From: Cryoendolithus antarcticus
Lineage: Eukaryota; Ascomycota; Dothideomycetes; Cladosporiales; Cladosporiaceae
Direction of reading: 5' to 3'
Assembly: GCA_002077065.1 (NCBI GenBank)
Contig: NAJO01000022.1
Location: forward strand, 496,001 to 560,000
DNA: 64,000 nt
Shown: positions 33,101 through 43,121 of the stretch, piece after piece
Layout of the letters: each line of letters begins with the position of its first letter
Numbering within the stretch: position 1 is the first letter of the stretch
Notes under the pieces: model-generated
Database searches by the model: none
Told to the model about the DNA's origin: nothing
Seen by the model: the letters and a program-made list of their open reading frames with translations, nothing else
Program-made: the position numbers and the translations under genes

Positions 33101-33350
33101 TTACCCCGGGCATTGGACTGTGGAGGGCCAGGTGGTGGAGGGACCTTGGCATCGACGGGGGCCCGTGTAAGAGGGAGGGACATCGGTGCATCATCACTGG
33201 GAGGGACCTCATGACGGGACTGGTGCTGGATTGAGACGACATAGTCTCGGAGGGAAGACAACCGGACCATAACATCGCTGGCGGACATACACAACGACCA
33301 GCATCACACTCGCTCTATACGACCAGGATCTTCCCCAGATACCCCATAAT
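30143..33350. other. 3.2-kb stretch without a supported gene
   Basis: The largest gap in the window, between OS-9 and the REG1-like gene. The longest frames are on the minus strand at 31040-31630 (196 codons) and 30838-31143 (101 codons). The latter has one hydrophobic segment, but neither shows a domain, signal or consistent codon bias, and they overlap each other out of frame. No transposon ends, terminal repeats, tRNA or rRNA were recognised. It may hold a non-coding RNA, a long promoter of the REG1-like gene, or a decayed gene. Confidence 0.5.
32421..32441. repeat. Perfect 7-bp inverted repeat, CTAACGG-N7-CCGTTAG
   Basis: Two 7-bp arms with a 7-base spacer in the gene-free stretch. It contains CGG-N7-CCG, the inverted-triplet layout bound by Zn2Cys6 regulators of the Gal4 class; it could also fold as a hairpin. 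No partner site was noticed. Confidence 0.5.
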
Positions 33351-35243
33351 ATGGCGGAAGTTCTCACACCGCGTAACGACAGCAATGACCACTTCTACGC
33401 ACCACGCCGCTCGGCATCATCACAAGGGCTCTCTATTGGCACCTCACCGCCACTCGGCTCAAGCCCGCGCCGCTCATACATCTCCTTACCAGCCTCAACA
33501 CACGAACACGCCGAGCACACCGAGCGCGTTCTCCCCTCCCGGCCAGTAACAGCCATAGGATCGCGCGCCTCGTCGTCAGACCTCTCAAATCTCCTCCCAC
33601 GGCAGTCCACCCCTATACCCGAACCCACTACGTCATTAGAATACAAATACGCCCAAACCTCCCAGCAATACGAAGACGACTATCCCCAGTTCGACAGCTA
33701 CTCGAATCTTAGCGCGAGCGAGTCCAGCGACGAGCAGACGGAAAGTGCGACTACAGATACCACAGCTTCAGATGAGTCGCCCTTGGCAACACCCTCGGTC
33801 TCGGACGACACTGCGATCAAGACCGAGCCGTCACAGCATGTGGATTACTTGAGTCATGACTGGAGGGAGGAGGACGTATGGTCTTCGTGGCGGCATATTG
33901 TTTCGCAAAGGAAGGTGTATGGGCAGCAGAGTCGGCTGGAGAATGCGGCGTGGCGGACTTGGGTGAAGAGCAAGTTTGATTTACCGACTGTTAGTCCCGA
34001 GACGTTGAATTGGTGAGTACTGAGATCGCAAGTATTGTGTTGAGGAGATCGGTCTAACAGTCCTTGCAGGCTAAAGGAGAGTGATGTGACATGGCTTTAT
34101 GGGCCACTGAAACCTGCGACTTCGCATCCGATTACGAAAGGGGAGCCCTCGGCCGGGACAAGTCTATCGAGGACCAATTCATTCGTGCACAAGAAGCCGA
34201 TACTCAAAAAGCGGAGTATGTCCGAAGTAATGCTGCAGCGATCACTATCTGCTGCGTCTTTATTGAAGCAAGCTGCTGCATCGATACAATCGCAGGGCCG
34301 GACACCAGGCAGTAAAGCCGTGCAGCCAGAGACACAACACTACGGCCTGAACTCATTCATCTCAAGGCGACAGTCGATGGACTACTTTACCAGCAGGGAC
34401 AGCAGCTCAGGCGCAGAGACACCGTCAGATACGAAGGAGCACCGCCATATCCGCTTTGACGATAATGTCGAACAGTGCATTGCCGTGGAGTGTAAGCCGG
34501 ACGACGACGAGGATGATTTGCAAGAGCACATTCGTTACGACTCCAGCTCTGACAGCGATGACGAGGGTCTGATGATCATGCGCAGACGAAGAAGACCGAA
34601 CCTGTCACGGAACAAGAGTTCGCAGCAGAGCACACGGGCAGCTCCCACGCCTGCAGCTTCAACACAACGCAAGATGATCGAGACAGTCGCGTCCACAACC
34701 CTCAAATACCGCACAGACAGCCCAGATCCCGAAGGAGATCCAAGCATGACCCCACTAGCCCGCTCCTGGTCCGCCGGCCGCTTGTCACCTTCGCCCAGCG
34801 CCGAAACCCTCCGCCCAAGCAGACCTTCGCGCAACTTCCTCATTCCCTCCTCCCCCGACTCCTCCTCACCCGTTTCCTCTCGGCCCTCCTCCTCCGCCTC
34901 CCTTCCGCCATCCTCCCCCGACGCCGACGACGAAACAGGCTGGTCCTTCGGCGCCTCGAACCCCAAATCCTCCCTCGGCGCCGCCTCTCTCCCTTTACCA
35001 GATGAAACGCACCACGCTTACACGCGGCCTAATGAGGGTGAGGGGTATGGGATTGAGGGTATGCGCAGGACTGAGAGCGGGATGTTCATGCCTTACGAGG
35101 AGGATGAGGATGACGCTGTGGCTGCGGGGTTGTTTGGTAGGATTTCCGAGGGCGTGAACACGGCGAGGGATATTGCGCATGTGCTTTGGAATGTGGGGTG
35201 GGTTGGTCGGAGGGGCGAGGGGAGTGGAGGGGGTGGAGGATAG
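33351..35243 (+). CDS. REG1: REG1-like regulatory subunit of protein phosphatase 1
   Basis: Exons 33351-34012 and 34070-35243 (57-nt intron) give 611 aa. The conserved fungal block, SSWRHIVSQRKV with SRLENAAWRTW (about 176-206), is the DUF1752-type domain of Reg1/Reg2. KPILKKRSMSE (263-273) and RHIRFDDNVEQCIAVE (346-361) follow; RHIRF matches the RVxF-type Glc7 docking motif of yeast Reg1 (KHIHF). In yeast, Reg1 targets PP1 to Snf1 and so controls glucose repression. The same role here is inferred. Other parts are Ser-rich and disordered. The last 70 codons are strongly Gly/Arg/Glu with G-rich codons. Confidence 0.88.
35195..35233 (+). other. G-quadruplex-prone tract before the REG1-like stop codon
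   Basis: Runs of three to five G at 35195-35198, 35200-35202, 35212-35215, 35219-35222 and 35229-35233, sense strand, ending 10 nt before the end of the stop codon. Confidence 0.55.
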
Positions 35244-36178
35244 GATCTCCGGTTGATGGTGGGAATTGATTGGTGCCTTGGCAGCTATGGCGCCGTTGAT
35301 GGCGAAGCCGACGAGGACTGACTGTGGCTCTCGGTTGCGTGAGGATAAGTGGTGGAGTGTGCGGCGAGCGCGGCCTATAGAACGCTCGCTCGGTACATGA
35401 GGTTTCAGAGGCTCTGGAGCAGGCTTGGGATGGCACACAGCGACCACACGGTACTATGGGGCTTTACGGCAGCTCACGGTAGCCACAGCACGGCGGAACT
35501 TGGAAGACTGGGGTCTTCCATGCTTGATCAGCGCAGGCGTTTTTGGGATTGGTTGGGAGGTCACAAAGTGCATAGATCGAAGGGACGGTCCAGCGATTAT
35601 TTCAGGACAGGACTGCGTGGGAGCAGGTCCCTAGCAGATAGTACGGGGCAGACCTTACTCGCTATGTAGAGGAGAGGAGTAATGCGACGAGGCTCTACCA
35701 TCAAGACCAACTTTGCAGTGCTATCTTACGTTCGTGAAACGGTCTCTTTCTCTACAGTAGTCTGCGCAATGTACTGGTGCGTTGGAGGCTCCTTACTTTG
35801 CGCAAAAGGCCACTGATACATGTGGCGTCCGCGTGGCCGAAATCTATTCGAATCGTCCCGGAATAGCAGCGTTTTTGGAGCTCAACGGCGAAGCTTTCGG
35901 TAGCTTCGATTCGAGGGTACCCCTACCCCTACCCTGTGTAAATCATATCGCTATTGGTACCACTTCCATTGATTCGTAGCACACACCGGCTTAGTACATG
36001 TTGCTGGACTTTTGATTCAACTGACGTACTGCTCTCGATCGCGACTTCCTCACGCGTCAGAAGCTGATTCGAGACCCGCGATTGGGTCATTGGCGACTAG
36101 ACGCATTGGACTGGCCTCAACCATGCGATAAGCCCACTACCAACAATTCGCGTGTCACCCCACGCCTACACAACAAAG
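35244..36178. other. Intergenic, no supported gene
   Basis: About 0.9 kb between the REG1-like and ELMO genes. It contains a short CCCCTA-like direct repeat near 35920-35935. No coding feature seen. Confidence 0.5.
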
Positions 36179-38419
36179 ATGGACGCCAACGACGACCCGC
36201 CCTCGGTCTCCTCCCTCCTCCTCTCCCTAACCTCAGACTCGGACCCCACGCAAAAACTCGCCGTCTTCCGCCTGCAGACCCTCCTGCACGATCCCTCCTT
36301 CGCAGACGCCTTCCTCCAAGCCCAAGGCGCCCGTGCCTTGCGCGCATGCATACTCGACAGCCAGGGGAACACGCTGGCCTACGCGTTGGGCAGTCTGAAC
36401 GCGCTGCTCGAGCTCGGCGTAGGCTGGGAAGCGGTGGACAGTAATGTGATAGGGAGGGCGGTGGAGCTCGCAGCAGGCGGCGGCGGGCTAGTGAATATCG
36501 TGCGGAATGCGTTGACGCTGTTAGTGCTGGTCGTGAGTCGCGTTCCCGACGAGGATGAAGGGGAGGAGAGAGTCTACGAGACTGCTGCCACGGCCGCGAC
36601 AGGGTTCAGAGCTATCAAGCCGGCGCTAGATGCCCATCCGGAGTTCTTGAAGAGCTTGGTGGGGAGGCTGAGTGCTAGTGATCATACGTTGTGCGCGAAT
36701 GCGCTGCAGCTTGTCAATGCGTTGATGAGGGACGCGGTGCTCTATGGTGGAGAGAGCGAGTGGCCGAAGTTCATCAAGCGGCTGCAGGATCTGGGTGTGA
36801 TTGGGGGCGTGGGGATGTTGATGAGGGGCGAAGCTGCCGGAGACTCGAGCTCGCCGCTGGCGGGGGCTATACTGGAGTTTCAGGGACTGACGAAAGTGCT
36901 GTTGAGGAAGTGGAGGAGTGTGGGTGTGAGTCCGGAGGTGGTCGAGCATAAGAGGGCGCTGAAGACTGTGCATTTGCTCAGTCGGCCGGAGCGTTTCGCT
37001 GCGCCTGCTGAGAGACCACAGGGGGAGGAGGGTGCTAATGGAGACGAGCCGCCAGCCGTACCGCGGAAGAACAGCAGGAAGCAGCATCATCCTAGTAAGT
37101 GGCGGAGGTTGGGATTTGAGACCGAGAGCCCGTTTTGGGAGTTCGACGAGACGGGGTATCTGGGCATCATGGACTTGGTGGATTATGCTAGGCGAAACGA
37201 GTCGGCCTACCATCGGCTCTTTCTCGAGCAGGCTGCGCAGCCGGTGGAGCAGAGATGCCCGCTTGCGAGGGCGAGTCTGGGCGTGACGTTGGTGCTGTAC
37301 GAGCACTTCGAGATTGACGAAACGGCAGACGTGGAAAATTTCTTCTCTTCGGGTCCTGGAGGCGGTCACGCAAGAGGTGTGTCCGGAGGCGCCGTCGTTG
37401 GTCGAGCACTGAAGCCCCTCCTCCTCCAGTGGGGTAGACTGCACACCGCAGCACTCAACGCCTTCCTCAGACTCTGGAAGCTCAGTGGCGCCGAAGCAGA
37501 GGACTTCTATAGAATCGAAGAGCTCGTCCGCATCATCGTTGAGCGCATCATCGGTGGCGCAGACCGCAAGACCGAAGTCGGCAAGATTGAAGAGGAGTTC
37601 CGTACCGTCTCACTCGAGACCGCACGAGCATGGCAGATGGAAGGGCTAGAAGAAGTCTACCAAGACGCTTGGGGCTTGCATCTTGAAGCCGTGCGAGAGC
37701 AACTGTACCACGAGTCCCTGCAATTCATGCGCGAGCAGCGAATACGCTGTCTGCTAGAAGGGAGCTGGTTCCCCACCACCATTTCACCTCCGACTCAGAA
37801 TGGCGTCGACGCTGGTGCGGTGCAACCTCCCTCTAGCACCTACCGTTTCGTCCGCCTGCACCCCAACCGCCGAAGACTGCACTACAGCGACTTCGCGTCC
37901 CCAACCTCAACCGACCCTTCACAATACCCCGAGATCGACAGCCTGGCCCGAACCCTCGACCTCGGCGCAATAACAAGCGTAGACTCCAATGTCTCCGCGT
38001 CAGACACCCCTCCCGCGCCCTCTCACACCCTAGCCCGAAACCCACCCAGCAGCGACACACTGACGCGCATCCCCTCCAAACCCGCCCCACCATCTACATC
38101 CACAACCCTCACGATCCTCGGCTCCCTCTCCCCTGCAGCCCCAGAGTCTACGCTCCTGACGCTGCATCCGCAGACCACGGATCTGGCGTCCGAGTGGCTG
38201 GATGGGTTGTTACTGTTACTTGATCAGCAGCCCATAACGAAGGCCACGACGGAGACAATCGATATGATGGTTAGTTGGGGAGTGAGGTTGAGGATGCTGA
38301 ATTTGAGGTGGGAGGACGTGGATTGGAGTAGTCTTGAAAAACGGGTGAGGGGGGAGGGGGACGGGGAGAGGGAGGTACCTGACAGAGAAGGCCTTGATGA
38401 CGAGTTCTGGTACGCTTAG
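36179..38419 (+). CDS. ELMO/CED-12 domain protein with C-terminal PH-like domain
   Basis: Single exon, 746 aa from the ATG at 36179; the codons upstream in frame begin with GTG and are not needed. An armadillo-like N-terminal half (VNIVRNALTLLVLVVSRV, LCANALQLVNALM) precedes the ELMO core at about 315-345 (SPFWEFDETGYLGIMDLVDYARRNE). The last third contains a split PH domain (LLEGSWF, YRFVRLHPNRRRLHYSDF). ELMO proteins act with DOCK-family exchange factors on Rac GTPases. The fungal Lmo1 protein is linked to Rho5 and stress signalling in yeast, so polarity or oxidative-stress signalling is the likely role. Codon choice shifts from C-ending at the start to G-rich (AGG, TTG, GGG) at the end. 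Confidence 0.9.
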   Translation: MDANDDPPSVSSLLLSLTSDSDPTQKLAVFRLQTLLHDPSFADAFLQAQGARALRACILDSQGNTLAYALGSLNALLELGVGWEAVDSNVIGRAVELAAGGGGLVNIVRNALTLLVLVVSRVPDEDEGEERVYETAATAATGFRAIKPALDAHPEFLKSLVGRLSASDHTLCANALQLVNALMRDAVLYGGESEWPKFIKRLQDLGVIGGVGMLMRGEAAGDSSSPLAGAILEFQGLTKVLLRKWRSVGVSPEVVEHKRALKTVHLLSRPERFAAPAERPQGEEGANGDEPPAVPRKNSRKQHHPSKWRRLGFETESPFWEFDETGYLGIMDLVDYARRNESAYHRLFLEQAAQPVEQRCPLARASLGVTLVLYEHFEIDETADVENFFSSGPGGGHARGVSGGAVVGRALKPLLLQWGRLHTAALNAFLRLWKLSGAEAEDFYRIEELVRIIVERIIGGADRKTEVGKIEEEFRTVSLETARAWQMEGLEEVYQDAWGLHLEAVREQLYHESLQFMREQRIRCLLEGSWFPTTISPPTQNGVDAGAVQPPSSTYRFVRLHPNRRRLHYSDFASPTSTDPSQYPEIDSLARTLDLGAITSVDSNVSASDTPPAPSHTLARNPPSSDTLTRIPSKPAPPSTSTTLTILGSLSPAAPESTLLTLHPQTTDLASEWLDGLLLLLDQQPITKATTETIDMMVSWGVRLRMLNLRWEDVDWSSLEKRVRGEGDGEREVPDREGLDDEFWYA
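38343..38372 (+). other. G-quadruplex-prone tract near the ELMO stop codon
   Basis: G runs of 3, 6, 5, 4 and 3 separated by two to three bases, on the sense strand, 47 nt before the gene end. Confidence 0.6.
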
Positions 38420-38756
38420 GAAGCTATGGGGAACTATTGATCAGGGGTACGAGGATTGTCTTGTGCCGATGTGGGTGGACTGGAACGATGCTGTGAGGTT
38501 GGTGTAAGATACCCAAGGACTGTGCTGTAGGATGTGGAAGCTGTGAATTCGTGTTGTACTGTAGCGATCATCCGCACATGCATCGAATTCAAAAGATAAG
38601 GTATCATATCGCAGAAAGCTCGTCTAAATCGTCAAGAAAACACACACACCCCACACCTGAAATCCAAGGCGCTTTCCCATCACAAACACACAAACACGCC
38701 ACCAACGCCTCGCTCAAACCCACAAAGTGTCCCCACTCCTCGTCTCCAAAGACCGC
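38420..38756. other. Convergent intergenic region, CA-rich
   Basis: 337 nt between two convergent 3' ends. Plus-strand CA-rich patches occur at about 38640-38700. No gene seen. Confidence 0.5.
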
Positions 38757-39887
38757 TCACTGATGTCCCTTCCCTCCCCCCTCCCTCCCCTGATAAAACC
38801 CCTCCATCCTCCACCTCCACCCCCTCAAATACCCTCCCAACCCCTCCCCATCCCCAGGAGCCCACCACTTCTCATGCAAACTCGCCACGCCGCCATCCAA
38901 ATCCTCCTTCGTAGGATAATGGATATTCCACTCCGTGCCTAGCGTTTGCCAGGGCATCGCGCCAGCCCAGTTGTGCACTTCGTTTAGCAGATTCTGCTCC
39001 GGAAGCGTGGGGACGAAGGAATCGGGGAGTTGGAGGAGCGCTAGGTAGTAGGCTAGGAGGTCTAGGCTAGGTTTGAGGACGAAGAAGCCGGCGTTTAGGT
39101 AGGCTATGTTTGGATAGCTGTGCGTTTCTTCCGAGGGCGGGTAGGTGTGTATTGTGTTCATCTCCGGGCGGGAGGCGAAGGCGTAGGTTCGCGGCATGGG
39201 CGGTAGCAGGCCCGGGTGGGGACGCGGGATATCGGGGGAGGTTTTCCGTGTAGCGACGGCTGTGTCGTTGAAAACGCCGTCTAAGGGCCGGGCGAGCACG
39301 GTGTCGCCGTCGAGGAAGGTTATGAGGTCGAATTGTGTTAGTTCCCACAGGCGGAGCTTGTCGAATACATCCTGCCAGGTGGAGGTCTCGACTTCGACCC
39401 AGGTGGGTTTTGTGATGGTTTCGGCTTCTATTACTATTGCGCCGTCTAGGCGAAGGCGGTGACGCTTGGGCTCGCTGACGGCTTTTGTCACGAGGACTAT
39501 GAAGGGTATGCCGGCCGGGGAGCGCGTTTCGGGCGCGTGCAGGATTTGGTAAGTGAGGATGCGCGCGGCGACGAAGTAGTTGTCGTCGTTTATGTCTGCT
39601 AGCTCTTGCTGGTGGGCGTCACCTGCCAAAAAGGTCGCGTAGGCGTATTTGCTTTTCGTCGTTGCTAGGGAGGGGAGAGATGCGTTGGCGGAGGATTTGT
39701 GGCCTGTTGCGGCGCTTGTGACGTGATTGACGAGCGCATCTCGTTGGTCGTCGTAATTCTGCGGCAGTGGGGTGTACACGAAGAGGAGGAAGAACGTGAC
39801 GACTGCTATGCCTAGGTAGAGGCTACGGCAGCTCCGTCGGCCGCCGCGACTGTTGTTCATGGGTGAGCCGCTCCGAGTGAGGTACAT
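38757..39887 (-). CDS. GT8-type glycosyltransferase, type II membrane protein
   Basis: Single exon, 376 aa from the ATG at 39887; a second Met at 39860 is a possible start. A basic N-terminus, one anchor (about 23-40, LYLGIAVVTFFLLFVYTP) and a luminal GT8 domain: YATFLAGD near 83-90, FLDGDTV at 191-197 (DxD metal/nucleotide-sugar site), and later AYLNAGFFVLKPS and PEQNLLNEV. Domain order resembles fungal Golgi N-acetylglucosaminyltransferases (Gnt1) and glycogenin-like enzymes. I infer a Golgi retaining transferase using a UDP-sugar; donor and acceptor are unknown. The last dozen codons are almost pure G/A. Confidence 0.87.
   Translation of the reverse strand: MYLTRSGSPMNNSRGGRRSCRSLYLGIAVVTFFLLFVYTPLPQNYDDQRDALVNHVTSAATGHKSSANASLPSLATTKSKYAYATFLAGDAHQQELADINDDNYFVAARILTYQILHAPETRSPAGIPFIVLVTKAVSEPKRHRLRLDGAIVIEAETITKPTWVEVETSTWQDVFDKLRLWELTQFDLITFLDGDTVLARPLDGVFNDTAVATRKTSPDIPRPHPGLLPPMPRTYAFASRPEMNTIHTYPPSEETHSYPNIAYLNAGFFVLKPSLDLLAYYLALLQLPDSFVPTLPEQNLLNEVHNWAGAMPWQTLGTEWNIHYPTKEDLDGGVASLHEKWWAPGDGEGLGGYLRGWRWRMEGFYQGREGGGKGHQ
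38767..38790 (-). other. G-quadruplex-prone tract before the GT8 stop codon
   Basis: On the minus (sense) strand, G runs of 4, 3, 6, 3 and 3 are each separated by one or two bases, within the codons for the terminal Gly-rich segment. Confidence 0.65.
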
Positions 39888-40955
39888 CTAGTGAAGGGCA
39901 GCCCAGTAGGCTGCGAAAGCCTTGCCAGTCGGTGGATTAGCCGCGATGTGGTGCGCTGACAAGGCTATATCGTTCCTGTCACAGGTGCTGCGGCACGGTA
40001 TCAGGGCGAAGCTTGAGAGAGCGTAGAGAGGGCGCGTTGAGGTATGGACCTTCGGAGCGCTGAGAATAGCAAGAAGTACGCTGTCTTGCACCTGTGACAG
40101 GAGTGGGACAGAGATGTGACACAGATGCAAGGGCAGCGCTCGAGAAATCAATACTGTACCAAATGCGGAGCCACCCGTGAGATGAGGTGAGCGCTGCGGC
40201 TGATGACTGAGGCCTGGGTCGACCAGCAGATCGTGCTGCTGCTAGCCTGATACGGATGGCTGTGGCTTGCGCGAGAATGGTAGCGATTAACTGAATGTCC
40301 AGCGTTATGGTGACGGCTGTGCGTTATCACGAGCATCGTCGGGCTGATCTTCGACAAGCTGCTGATGTCTGCTACCGTCTCGTGTTCCAGCGCAGGACTC
40401 CTGGTCATGTCGCTCGCATCTCCAGACTCGCAATTACAGAGTAAAGACCAGGGTCGTCAATACGATGTGCAAGGGGTTTTATGCACGCCACGCCCAGCCG
40501 TTGACCGGGAACGCCATCTCCGTATTGCCTCCAGCCAAAGCCGTTGGTGGAACCACGAGTGTGCAGGCTTGGTCGAACTGGTGATAAGGGAGAGCTATTG
40601 CGCTGGGTGATACTAGGTAAGCAGCAGTCGAGATCACGTTCCGTGACCCCATCTGTCCATCCGTAGTCGTTTGTGTGAGATGTTCTGGCGTAGGCTGGAA
40701 CCCTGAAGTACATCCCTAAGTTTAGATTTTAGATTTAAGATCCGCTCCGAGTTCAGTTCACACGTGGCACGCTTCATCCTTTCCCGTAACATGCTACAAT
40801 TTCTACAGCACTGGACTAATGATTTCCAAGCAACGTAGATCACGTAGGAGGCACTGAGGATAGTGCATAATGGTGTCGCATCTCTTGAAGCCTACGTGCT
40901 GACCAGCCTGTGTTGCACCGCCCAGCCTCGACCACTAGAACTCGACGAATGCAGC
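39888..40955. other. Intergenic, no supported gene
   Basis: About 1.07 kb upstream of the GT8 gene and downstream of the aldo-keto reductase. Short frames only. Confidence 0.5.
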
Positions 40956-42013
40956 CTAGCCGTTCATGTTGTCGAGCGGAGCCTCATGCTTGATCTCCTC
41001 CCAGATCGCATCGATAGCCTTGACAGCCTTGTCGCTCAATGGTCCATGATCAAGCGTTGACAAGGTCTCCTTCAGCTGCTTAGTCGAAGAAGCACCGATA
41101 ATGATCGCATCACCCTGCTCCGGCTTCAAGGCACTGTTGAACCGTACCCAGCGATTGGCAAGCTCGGCTCTGGTCACGCCTTCCTCCTTCGCGGCAGCCT
41201 CCCACTTTGCCAGTGCTTCGAGGTACGCCGGACGGCTGTACAGCCCAGCGTACATCTTACCGATCGGGGTGTCAGGGTTGAATCTGCCCTTGCCATCTAA
41301 GACGTCTTGCTTGGTCTTCGTGAGGAAGCCGCCTGCCACAGGTGAGTAGGCGTAGAACGACATGCCCAGCTTGCGCAAGGTCGGGAACAGTAAAGTCTCC
41401 TGCTTGCGGGCAACAGCGTTGTAATTGCCCTGGTAGACGGTCGGCACGAAGTCGTACTTGGCCTTGCAGATGTCAAACGCTTTTTGTACATCCTCGGCAT
41501 AGAAGTTCGACAGGCCGAAGCGCTTGAAGAAGCCTGCTTTGTAGGCCTCGTTAACGGCTTCCAGGGTCTCCTCGAGAGGGGTCTCCTTGCTTGGGGAGTG
41601 GAGGTACCTTCCACGACTGTCAACACGTGATGAAGGGGCCATTGGAGAGAGAGGATGCATACCAAATGTCAACCTGATCTTGCCCAAGATCTTTCCTGCT
41701 TTTCTTGAAGTTCTCCACGATACCCTCCTTGCCACCTGCGTGGCCGAACACGCCGTTCGGCGACTTTGTGTCGACGATCTTGCGTGGTCGTCAGCATAAG
41801 TAGTGTAAGTTCACGATGGGCAATGAAGCTTACGAAGCGGGAGCCGCCTTTGGTCTTGCCAATCAGCTCCTCGCTGCCAGCGTACAGCGTAGCTGTATCG
41901 AGGATCTTGACCTTGTGCGATTCCAAGATTCCATAGATTTCTTCAACAGCTTCTGTAGTGTCGAAACCGCGGCCAAAGCCACCGGTGCCGAACGCGATCT
42001 TGATGCCAGACAT
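40956..42013 (-). CDS. Aldo-keto reductase (AKR7/aflatoxin aldehyde reductase-like)
   Basis: Exons 42013-41834, 41778-41663 and 41607-40956 (two 55-nt introns) give 315 aa, the usual AKR length. The catalytic tetrad is visible only in the spliced protein: Asp39 (ILDTA), Tyr44 (TLYAGSEE), Lys65 (IVDTK) and His102 (YLHSPS). Then come FGLSNF, the QGNYNAV segment, and the IIGASSTKQLKE cofactor phosphate region that fits NADPH. These enzymes reduce aldehydes, often for detoxification. The natural substrate is not evident, and no biosynthetic gene cluster surrounds it. The second acceptor (GAAG|G) is weak but is the one that keeps DIWYLHSPS intact. Confidence 0.92.
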
Positions 42014-43121
42014 TGTGATGATCTCTCGATGACTCAGTGCTGAGATGGGGAAATGTAGTAACCCTTGTGGACGCAAATGGGAGAGCTGATGGAGACTGGA
42101 GATTGATGCAATGATAACGCTTCTACCTTTATGTAGTAGTTCCGCAAAACTGACGACTAATACACTGCCTCGGAGCCATTATTCAGCAGTGCCATCATAA
42201 CGTTGGAGGAAGGCGCGGGGCACAATTCTACTCAGACTACCTCTTCGGGAGAATGGCGCGATGTTTGTACTGTGGATTCAAGGGTCCGGTCACTGTGAAC
42301 ATCCGGCATCAGGATCATCAGCTGAACCCGTTGCCGGTCTTATATCATATGTGCTGTGGACGCATAGTGCATAATGTACTGTGGGATTCCAAGTATGCAG
42401 CTGCCCGTCTGAGACTTGGCGATTGCTTGATGACAAACAGTGCCACGAGTGCGTAGTGCTTGGAGCTGTCTACCTTCAGGCTTCCACCTTCAGCTTGTGC
42501 CCTGCTTCCCTAAATCGAACATAAAAGATTTCCGCAAAGAGCTTTACCGCATGAGCATATCGTTTCTCAGCACGCAGTGCGTTCGAAGACAATATCTCGC
42601 TGATCGGGCTCCAGCATCTGGGGACAGCATTCCAGCCCATGTCATCGTGTTGGCAACAATAGCCATGCCGAACAGGGCTGACGCGTACGCCACTTGTACG
42701 AGGTCTCGAAACAGAACCCTAGCAGAGTTACTCGTGCGCGTGCGACAATACGCCGGCACTTGAAGGTGGATGCTGCGTACCTGCGTAGGGCATTGGCAAT
42801 CCTATTTGACCACCGCGAAGTGGCACGAAACGCTGGTGGAAGGCGCAGCAACATGTCGAGACGCATCAAGCTGTAGTGTGTACGTGGAAGGACTTGAAGG
42901 ACTTGTAGGACTTGTAGGAATGGGTTTGCGTGGTTTCACATGTCAAGACAGCATTCCATATGTGCTCAATTGCTCCTGATTCTCGTTGATTGGGTGACTC
43001 TTCTTGTCCTTCACACCTTCCCTCTCTCTCTCCTTCAATCAAAGCTCTTCATCCGCACTCATACTCTGAACACCAGGGCATCTCAACACAACGCTCACTT
43101 GGCAAACGCAGTTTATCTGAG
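42014..43121. promoter_or_regulatory. Divergent promoter region, AKR and Crh genes
   Basis: 1.1 kb between divergent starts. Contains the 9-bp tandem repeat listed separately and a pyrimidine-rich tract at about 43016-43035 upstream of the Crh start, common before highly expressed fungal genes. Confidence 0.45.
42889..42924 (+). repeat. 9-bp tandem repeat, AGGACTTG(A/T) x3 plus a partial unit
   Basis: Three contiguous units AGGACTTGA, AGGACTTGT, AGGACTTGT and a degenerate fourth, about 200 nt upstream of the Crh start codon. Could be a regulator-site array or simple slippage. Confidence 0.6.

Noticed and set aside
35915..35940. CCCCTA repeats resembling interstitial telomere sequence
   Set aside because: Only two to three imperfect units of the wrong register; no telomere-like array.
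36626..37444. 272-codon minus-strand frame
   Set aside because: Antisense to the ELMO gene; His/Gln/Arg-rich composition typical of a complementary frame.
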